Source: Nephrocerus scutellatus (taxonomy: Eukaryota; Arthropoda; Insecta; Diptera; Pipunculidae). From it: a stretch of DNA of 64,000 nucleotides. The position numbers and the translations under genes were made by a program. Positions 57,901 to 64,000 of the stretch are shown here, piece by piece; position 1 is the stretch's first letter; every line of letters starts with the position of its first letter. Location: contig OX352764.1 in NCBI GenBank assembly GCA_947095585.1, positions 74,572,816 through 74,636,815 of the forward strand, in the 5' to 3' direction. Under the pieces are notes generated by a model. It had not been told where the DNA came from, made no database searches, and saw only the letters and a list, made by a program, of their open reading frames with translations.

Positions 57901-60900
57901 GCTGCATTATTTGCTTTAATACTTTATTTGAATACATACACAAGTGTAGCAGTTAGGCATTTTCATTTGCGTTCTAATTATAGTTGAGCAGTGCACATAA
58001 GCGTTGCTTCCACGTCAACCTTCACAGCTGACATTTTGTAGCCACTAAAGATTTTGTGTTCATATCCAGTTTAGGGTGTTTCGTACTACGTCGCTCTCCG
58101 ATGATGTCCGTAGTTTCATGTTTCATGTAGCATGTTTCGCATTCTCCGCAAGCTTGTCCAACCTTGCCCTTCCACCTATCTTCTATCCCTCCTATCACGT
58201 CTTACACAGCGCGCTTCAATGTCTTATGAGCTATTCTATACTCGTTCTGTAAAACAAATTTCTGATAAACATCATTTTCACCATTGAGTTTAATTTTTAG
58301 TGATCTAAAATTCGGTTCCAGCTTCCATGAAAGTAAAGAGCGCCTTCATGGAAGCTGATCCAACACGGCTTCAATAGAAATATCAACATTTTCAACTAAA
58401 TTTGACATTTTTCTACGTTGATGATGATGGTAAAATTGCGACGTACATTCCATTGAGTTGATTGTAGAAGCATAGTTAAAATTTTGCGAAAAATATGCAA
58501 AACTTTACATTTTATATTCGAAGTAATATGTACATAAATGAAAACAAATGTTTGTCAAGGTGTTGTGTTGGTGGTGGTGGTGGCAAGTGTGAAAATTGTC
58601 TGTTTTTCAAAAGAATGTTCGTAATTGGGACTTTTTTTTATATAGAGACTCATTGCCAAGGGGGGACATCCTGAACGACTTGCGTCACGGCAATAAGGTG
58701 GGCTATGCCTAAGCCCTTTATTAAAATTAAAAATATAATTATCGAAGGAGTGTGGTTTACAATATGTCACATTCCTCACGTTTGTAGCCGGTTTCAATTT
58801 ATTTTCTCAGAATTCCCTCTGATTCATTGAAAAAGCAATACGAAAACACGAATACGAAACTAAAACGACGCGAGTCCAAATGCTTTTATCAATAGATCAT
58901 GGTCAGGGAAAACTACAAAAAAGCTTGACCTTCTTGGTCAATATTAAAACAAACACAAAAAATAAATTGTAAATAATACATTTACATTTAAAATATTTTT
59001 GTATATACATATATAATTTTTAAACTTCTAATGAACACTAAGGTCATCAACCAGGAAGTTAATGGCGGTTATTTTAAAGGCCTGCAGATTAAAAGATTTG
59101 AAAACACGCGTCGACCGATTGATTCCACATCGGAGACACTCTCGGAAAACAGTAGGATTTGAATTGTTGGGTTCTACATGAAAAAGGTTTTAAGGCAGAT
59201 CTATGTTGATTGGACCTGAAACGAGTGTTTACGTTGCTGACAAAATGTCCTGGAACTAGAAAACGGGTTTCTAAAGCATATCTACCGTAGTAAAATTTGT
59301 AAAAAAGTAAAAAACAGATAACGCTCCTACATATTTCTTCTCCAAAGTATTAAGAGACGAAGTAATGGTTACATCGTTTATTAAACGGATAACTCTATTC
59401 TGAATTCCATCAATATAAAGCAAATGCGATCTTGGAGCCCCAGCCCAAACATATGAACAAAAAAACTTAAGAGAATCTGATCTCGCAATAGTGGCACCAT
59501 TAATAACAGGTGACAGGTAATGTTGAACTGCCTTCTGAGAAAAAAGACAAGACTGGAATTTATTTGTGATAAATTCTACTCTATTAGATCTGCCGCAATC
59601 GAGAATGACTTGAATATTTCACAGAATAGTCGAATTTATTAATTTACGCGACTATTCAAGCAAGAAATGCATTCTTTTTGAATGACGTAACTAAATGGAA
59701 GACGATAGCGTTGTATCCTCAGCAAATAAATGGATATCACAGGTTGTAGAAGACAACATGTCGTTGATATGTATCAAGAACAGCGTAGGTGACAAGGATG
59801 ACCCTTGAGATACGCCCCACCCAGCATTGATCCCATGTGAAGCTAAAGACAAACATACCGTTCAAATCAACCTTTATTTAACGGTACGAGAGAAGTGTGT
59901 ACATTGGGCGCACGTACAATCATGCCAAACTCTATCAAAAGGCTTAGAAATATCTAAGGAAACAACGCTTGATTCATCTAGGTTTTCAATGCTTCACTCC
60001 AAACAATCAGTCTTGCACGTCATGAGTTCACCTGAAAGCGATTTTTACGAAATCCATACTGCACATCGAATAAAAGATCATTCCAATCCAGATAGCTCAT
60101 TAGTCTGAAATTGACGATAGATTCCCATAACTTCGATAGAATCGACAACAAAGCAATAGGACGGTAGTTAGTAGGTGCCGATTTATCACCTTTTTTTGGA
60201 ACGGATTTAATATATGCCATTTTCCAAATTGATGGAAAAAGACCTGTCTTCATTTCGGAATACCGTCGGGTCAGTCGCTTTATAGGGGTCAAGTTCTTTA
60301 AGAATCTTTGAAACAAGGCATTTTAGACATACCTGGGCCTACATTGGTGGGCTTTGATTAAATAAAAGAAGGGTAGACGCACATGCAAAATACGAAGCAA
60401 TCCGAATAAAGAAGGAATAGATGAACTATTTGTCTGCAAGGCAGCAAACGACCAAAAGCTTCGACTGTTTGCATCTGATTCCAAAATTATTCGCATCTTG
60501 AGGTCATATATTATTTTCGATCTTTTTATTATTGCGCTTGCTCTGTTTCTAGCTATTCGAAACTTAACAAGATTTCCTTCTGAAGTGCAATTAATAGTTC
60601 AAATTGGCTGCTTTTTTTTCGTGACTGCTTACCTGCAATTTTCATTAAACCACTTATTCTTACGAATTTTGTTTTCCTAAAAGGAGGAAGGAATGCAATT
60701 TTTTATTCCTAGCAAAATGGTTGACGTGATAAGTTGAGATGCTTCATCATCAGCGTTATTGTTGGAAAAGCAGATTGACCAATCAAATGAGCTATAAAAT
60801 TGATTCATGAGCCCCCAGTTAGCATTTTTGAAGCGCCAGAGTAGCCTTTTGCGAGTAGGCTCTACAAGTGCTGGGGTTATTGAAAATTTTGCTATTATCA

Positions 60901-63900
60901 GAGCATGGTCGGAAAGTCCTAATGCAGCTGATACATCAATTGAATATTTCGCTGGCATAGTTTTTAAAAATTAATCTAAAAAATCGCGATACCTAGTTGG
61001 CTTATCGACAAGTTGGTTAAGAAGATTCATATTTGAAAATATGTAGTTCTGCGGCTTCACCTGATCGATCACTACCATTCGAATAGGTTAACCATTCATT
61101 GTGTCACTGTCCTTGTGGACATTAAAATCGCCCAAGACTACCAATTCTGATGTTGGTGAGGATTGGTAAATCTTGTCTATAGTTTCCGATAAATAATTAA
61201 ACTCATTATTAGTGTCATCAGGTCACAAATTAGGACTACGACAACAATCCATAACGTACGTATTGAACAGGGGAACAATATATTTAGGAACACTAAAACA
61301 GATATCGAATAAAGGAAAAACACCTCTATGTGGAACCAAATAGTCGACACGATAATACCCCGGACATTTGGGGTAGCCTACTTTTAAAAGCCTGATTTTA
61401 TTGAAATTTTGCACACATGTATAACTCCCATGACAACACTTTCTATTAAAACTTGTAGCCGCTCGGGGTCCGGGGGGCTCCCATACTAATATATTACAAA
61501 ATGTACCAGATTTTCTTCAAATTTTAAACGCATGTCTATGTCCGATGTACAACCCTTTTTGTAAAAATTTGGTAGTGATCGGGCCCCGGTGGCACCCATA
61601 TAAATTTTGTAAAAAAGTACCCGATTTTCTTCAAATTTTATTCGCGAGTGTTCATCCGACGAACAACACTTTTTGTAAAAATTTGGAAGTGATCAGGCCC
61701 CGGGGTCGGGTGGCACCCATACAATTTTTATAAAAAAAATACCCGATTTTCTTCAAATTTTATACGCATGTGTATCTCCGATGGAGAACACTTTTTGTAA
61801 AAATTTTGGTGTCGGAAGGCCCCATTAAAATTTTAAAAAATGTACCCGATTTTCTTCAAATTTTATACGCATGTGTATATCCGATGGACAACGCTTTTTT
61901 GTAAAAATCTGGAAGTGGCCCCAGTTTGGAAGCACCACAGGGCCAAGGGGCTTCCATTTAATTTTTAAAAATTAGCCCGATTTTCTTTAAATTTTATACA
62001 CATGTGTATGTTCGATGGAAACCTTGTGTAAAAATTTCGGAGTCAGGATAAAGGGGGCTCCCAATTTTTTTTTTTTTTTTAAATGTAACCCGATTTTATT
62101 TAAATTTTGCACATTGTTTATCAAATAAAGAATTTACACGAAACATTTTAATTTTTATTGGTTGTTTTTTATGAAAATACTGAACCCGGTAAGATAGTGA
62201 AAATAAATGTAAAAATTTACGTAGTCTATTTTATAATTTTTAATATATATTGGTTTTGGTTTTTGTTTAATTACTTTTTCAATCATGATGATGAATTCTT
62301 TTGATTTTGTTAGGCTTGGTGTCAGTTTTCATGGTTTTGGTTTCTTTTTATTTGGTTATTGGGTTTTAATGGTTTTGAAAACTCCAGCTCTTTCCAGCTC
62401 TGCTCTTAATTCCTGGTCGTTTGATCTTTACAATAAAAAATCGGGTGCAATTGCTAATTAGTGAAAAGAAAAAGAGAAAAGTGCAAATCTACATAACATT
62501 TATTTAAAATGAAAATTCAGTTTTTTTGTATAATAAAATTGAATGCTTGTCTTGTCATTCTGTCTAACATCTTATTGAATGTATACCAAAATTAAATTAA
62601 AGCAAAAGAAGCTAGTTGTTACAATATATACATATATGAAAATACATATATTTTGTAACTATATACCGAAATATCTCGCTAGTCTGGGTAATCGGTTTCA
62701 AGGATATCCGCGTATTACAATTCAAAAATAACTGGTAATTATTTGTAATGCTTGGGTGTATCACTTGGACCGTAACATACATATATGTACATATTTATTT
62801 ATAATCTTGTTTTTGTTTTTTATTTTGTAAAGGCAACGATGAAAACGAAGACAGTGGCCGAGGATTTGGTGATGGCTCTCGTGGGCGTGGCAGGGGTCGT
62901 GGAGGTGGTGGCCGTGGCCGTGGCCGCGGTGGCGGATTTCGACGAGATGATGGTGACGGCGAACGTCGTGGTGGACGATCGGATTACAACGGGAAAAGGG
63001 GAGAGGACAATGATGAAAATGGTAAAGTCAATTGATACGTGACATTTGATTACTTGTGTTCAACGAGGGATTTTGGTTTATTATTTTCTTTTTTTAAGCA
63101 GGTGACGATGAACAAAAAAAACCGCGTGAGTTTTATATTCCTCCGGAGCCGACTGACAATGAAGATGTAATGTTCAAAAGCGGCATTACAAGCGGAATTA
63201 ATTTCGCCAAATACGACAATATTCCAGTAAAGGTAAGTGCTGCGGTTTAATTAAATGGAATATAAATTTACTTATTCGCAATTTTGTGTTATTTTTTTGC
63301 AAGGTTTCTGGCGACAACGTACCAAAAAGTATAAAGTCATTCGAAGATTCTGGTTTGCGGGATCTGCTCTTTGAAAATATAAAAAGATCTGGATATACAA
63401 TTCCGACACCAATTCAAAAGACAGCTATCCCTGTTATTAGGGAAAAGAGAGACTTGATGGCATGTGCTCAGACAGGATCGGGAAAAACTGTAAATATAAA
63501 ATGCTTTTTCTCTTTCTTTCCGTTTACATATATATATATAATACGAGTATATAAAAATTATTGATTCCTGACAGGCCGCATTCCTCTTGCCAATTATTAA
63601 CTGTCTGCTCACCGAGAGCTTAGATTTGTCCATTGGAAAGCCACAAGCGCTTATTGTCTCACCCACTAGAGAGTTGAGCATTCAAATATTTAACGAAGCT
63701 CGAAAGTTTGCTTTTGGTTCTTATCTGAAGATAAGTATTGTTTATGGTGGTACATCATCGAAACATCAGGGTGAAAATGTTGCCAAAGGTTGTCACATCC
63801 TCATTGCGACACCAGGACGTTTGTTGGATTTCGTCGAGAAGGGATTCATCACATTTGAAGACACTAGATTTGTTGTGCTGGACGAAGCTGATCGCATGCT

Positions 63901-64000
63901 GGACATGGGTTTCAAAGACAACGTTGCAACTGTGATGAGTCATTCAACAATGCGATCGATGGAGGACAGACAAAACCTCATGTTCTCCGCAACGTTTCCG
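51874..64000 (+). CDS. vas: Vasa, germline DEAD-box RNA helicase (3' end outside window)
   Basis: Eight exons read in phase: 51874-51906, 52102-52246, 52312-52407, 53957-54145, 62833-63021, 63102-63232, 63304-63489, 63575-64000 (465 codons so far). Vasa is an ATP-dependent RNA helicase of germ plasm and nuage, used in germ-cell formation, translation control and piRNA amplification. The N-terminus is acidic (MADEWEDDSG), then Gly/Arg-rich with RGG boxes to about residue 217. The family signature EFYIPPEP is at 227-234. Core motifs follow: Q motif F274...Q299, AQTGSGKT 316-323, PTREL 353-357, TPGR 402-405, DEAD 426-429, SAT 461-463. FITFEDTRFVVLDEADRMLD is nearly as in Drosophila Vasa, which distinguishes it from Belle/DDX3. 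The C-terminal RecA domain lies beyond the window. Confidence 0.95.
52102..52246 (+). CDS. vas: vasa coding exon 2 (RGG)
   Basis: Acceptor TTTTGTAG, donor A|GTGAGT. Begins ETGKRFGGGYSTDD and ends RGGGGRGRGGR plus one base; phase 0 in, phase 1 out. Confidence 0.85.
52312..52407 (+). CDS. vas: vasa coding exon 3 (RGG, 96 nt)
   Basis: Reads SRGGGFGTDGGRGGYGRSYS and DQNGHDDGESNN. Phase 1 in, phase 1 out (32 codons), so it could be skipped without frameshift. Confidence 0.85.
52727..53305 (+). repeat. ~125-bp tandem repeat, three units, middle one interrupted
   Basis: Units start AATCATGTAGGCAAAAC at 52727, 52851 and 53173, and contain GAATGCTGTTTTTATCA, AATTTGTTTGTTGGAAAATTCC and GGGGTAGACAA. 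The second unit is split after CACAAAG by an insertion of about 185 bases and resumes with CAAAGCATCATAGTCTTC near 53060. Confidence 0.8.
52891..53038. mobile_element. 148-bp inverted-repeat element (MITE candidate)
   Basis: AACCCGAGCGAGTA (52891-52904) is mirrored by TACTCGCTCGGGTT (53025-53038). It lies within the insertion that splits the middle tandem unit, so it arrived after the tandem array formed or was copied. The true insertion may extend a few tens of bases beyond these ends. Confidence 0.6.
53957..54145 (+). CDS. vas: vasa coding exon 4 (RGG, 189 nt)
   Basis: Acceptor AAAAG, donor G|GTATGT. 63 codons, phase 1 to phase 1: GYSNGNEANGRGYGGHGRGK, FRGGGGGGRGQGERFSRDDG and DRSDYNNKRNSYENG. 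Same length, phase and end motif as exon 5. Confidence 0.88.
54166..55153 (+). repeat. 330-bp tandem repeat, three units
   Basis: Units begin AGTTTTAAGGC at 54166, 54493 and 54827. Units 2 and 3 differ at only a few bases; unit 1 is more diverged. Each contains TTCGGTTTGGAGCTTACA, CTCACGCAGCATCTATGTAT and CTATACCTCCATTTA. The array starts 20 bases after the exon 4 donor but does not include it. Confidence 0.9.
55154..55445. repeat. Block with recurring GCAAATGGAACGCCAAAC motif
   Basis: TTTGCAAATGGAACGCCAAAC near 55238 recurs in worn form near 55330 and 55374, each followed by AAACC or GAAACC. Near 55209 there is a small palindrome CTGTCAAATTGACAG. Class unknown. Confidence 0.5.
55503..55778 (+). 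mobile_element. tRNA-derived SINE, complete copy (276 bp)
   Basis: Exact 9-base target duplication TATTTCTTT (55494-55502 and 55779-55787). The head GGCGCCGTGGCTCAGTGGAG carries an A-box-like TGGCTCAGTGG; GGTTCGTGGTTACC about 40 bases on is a slightly worn B box. The head is followed by TATTTTTCACGGTGTCCCACC, the family body, and an AATATTATTAC tail. A Pol III-transcribed, LINE-dependent element. The best-preserved short-form member in the window. Confidence 0.85.
55935..56070 (+). mobile_element. LINE 3' tail (family of 43575-44593)
   Basis: CCTCTCCCTAATTTCCTAACG, then GTAAGAGTGCAAATC and TTTGTACATTATAAAAAGAAA match the tail of the copy at 43575-44593. Followed at 56067-56110 by an (ATC)n-type microsatellite. 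Confidence 0.75.
56111..57019. other. Intron sequence, nothing recognised
   Basis: AT-rich, no repeats or coding sense noticed. Confidence 0.4.
57020..57850 (-). mobile_element. Jockey/CR1-group LINE fragment, antisense in vasa intron
   Basis: On the - strand: IQAFDRVGHQPLRSK-like text (57595-57490), VSTTLFLIFINDLLSVTSNP, HSFTDDCTLIFLY (FADD changed to FTDD), NRVKLNASKTQCFLLSSKR and NGTCIKETENLATL. Same family as 16980-18170 and 43575-44593. Dead. Confidence 0.8.
57851..59049. other. Intron sequence, nothing recognised
   Basis: AT-rich. GTGGTGGTGGTGG near 58572 is a short simple repeat. The open frame 58555-58797 (-) has no domain. Confidence 0.4.
59050..61385 (-). mobile_element. LINE remnant, nearly full domain order, antisense
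   Basis: On the - strand from the right: APE endonuclease (SELVVLGDFNVHKDS near 61135; ALGLSDHALIIAKFSI near 60930), linker, RT (LFPSIWKMAYIKSVPKKGD, NYRPIALLSILSKLWESIV, FDVQYGFRKNRF near 60110). Then come GVSQGSSLSPTLFLIHIND and the palm motif as FAED in place of FADD (near 59720), and the thumb and tail to 59050. The catalytic change and many breaks make it inactive. Of the LINEs seen, it keeps the most complete order of domains. Confidence 0.85.
61386..62168 (+). repeat. ~120-bp repeat array, about seven units
   Basis: CNGATTTTCTT cores at about 61392, 61510, 61622, 61742, 61848, 61979 and 62090 (period about 105-130). Ends with GAATTTACACGAAACATTTT and TTTTTATTGGTTG. Its left edge directly abuts the LINE. 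Confidence 0.85.
62169..62832. other. End of vasa intron 4
   Basis: AT-rich, no repeats recognised; acceptor TTTTGTAAAG ends at 62832. Confidence 0.5.
62833..63021 (+). CDS. vas: vasa coding exon 5 (RGG, 189 nt)
   Basis: 63 codons, phase 1 to phase 1: GNDENEDSGRGFGDGSRGRG, then RGRGGGGRGRGRGGGFRRDD and GRSDYNGKRGEDNDENG. Denser in RG than exon 4; see the duplication finding. Confidence 0.9.
63102..63232 (+). CDS. vas: vasa coding exon 6
   Basis: Phase 1 in, phase 0 out. Encodes the conserved linker EFYIPPEPTDNEDVMFKSGI and TSGINFAKYDNIPVK that precedes the helicase core in insect Vasa. Confidence 0.93.
63304..63489 (+). CDS. vas: vasa coding exon 7 (Q motif and Walker A)
   Basis: 62 codons, phase 0 to 0. 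GYTIPTPIQKTAIPVI (Q motif) through LMACAQTGSGKT (motif I); the intron falls exactly after the Thr of GKT. Confidence 0.95.
63575..64000 (+). CDS. vas: vasa coding exon 8, partial (motifs Ia-III)
   Basis: Starts AAFLLPIIN; holds PTRELSIQIFNEARKFAF, IVYGGTS, ATPGRLLDFVEKGF, VVLDEADRMLDMGF and ends in MFSATFP at the window edge. The exon continues outside. Confidence 0.95.

Larger units (their letters stand above)
54146..62832 (+). other. vasa intron 4, 8.7 kb, repeat-filled
   Basis: Contains, left to right: a 330-bp triplicate, a short repeated motif block, a SINE, a LINE tail, two antisense LINE remains and a ~120-bp repeat array. No nested host gene was found on either strand. In Drosophila an RGG-box gene (vig) sits in a vasa intron; nothing like it is seen here. 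Confidence 0.8.

Noticed and set aside
54146..62832. A nested gene such as vig inside the vasa intron
   Set aside because: No spliced or RGG-box coding sequence found on either strand; all coding sense there is LINE-derived.

Overview
This window is nuclear DNA of a higher fly (Diptera, Brachycera; a schizophoran such as a tephritid, calyptrate or drosophilid relative is likely, but the species cannot be fixed from the sequence). It is AT-rich, intron-containing and loaded with transposon remains. Two host genes can be read with confidence, both on the + strand. They are Kr-h1 (Krüppel homolog 1, the eight-zinc-finger juvenile-hormone response factor) in the first third, and vasa (germline DEAD-box RNA helicase), whose last visible exon runs off the right edge.

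Kr-h1 (about 1-18.7 kb). The common coding sequence is three exons (12708-13511, 13592-15192, 18370-18646; 893 codons). An upstream ATG exon at 6299-6449 ends in the right phase to splice onto the 12694 acceptor and would add 55 residues, giving a long isoform. A Met/Taiman-type juvenile hormone element core (GCCTCCACGTG, read on the - strand) lies at 94-104, some 6.2 kb upstream of that ATG. The introns and 5' flank hold a Helitron-like element, a mariner, a tandem-repeat element, LINE fragments on both strands and a recurring unclassified repeat.

Intergenic region (about 18.7-51.3 kb). No host gene was found here. It contains a deletion derivative of a Tc1/mariner-like transposon, and a three-level nest (LINE, then a tRNA-headed SINE, then an unknown GC-rich block). 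It also contains a near-identical 7.2-kb direct tandem duplication (26725-33916 and 33917-41055), a LINE nested in a second LINE with a clean 9-bp target duplication, hAT remains, an RNase-H-bearing LINE, and several arrays of a roughly 120-bp unit.

vasa (about 51.3-64 kb). Eight coding exons give 465 residues up to the SAT motif of the helicase core. The N-terminal RGG region is built from phase-1/phase-1 exons, two of which are both exactly 189 nt and are recognisable duplicates of each other. The 8.7-kb intron separating them is filled with tandem repeats, a SINE, two antisense LINE fragments and a repeat array.

The two host genes have no evident functional link beyond linkage: Kr-h1 transduces juvenile hormone signalling and vasa acts in germ cells and piRNA biology. 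The most useful observations are the hormone-element candidate, the long Kr-h1 isoform, the duplicated vasa RGG exon, the SINE family with its nested GC-rich insert, the ~120-bp repeat-bearing element family and the 7.2-kb duplication. Positions of repeats were found by eye and their edges are approximate unless a target-site duplication is given.
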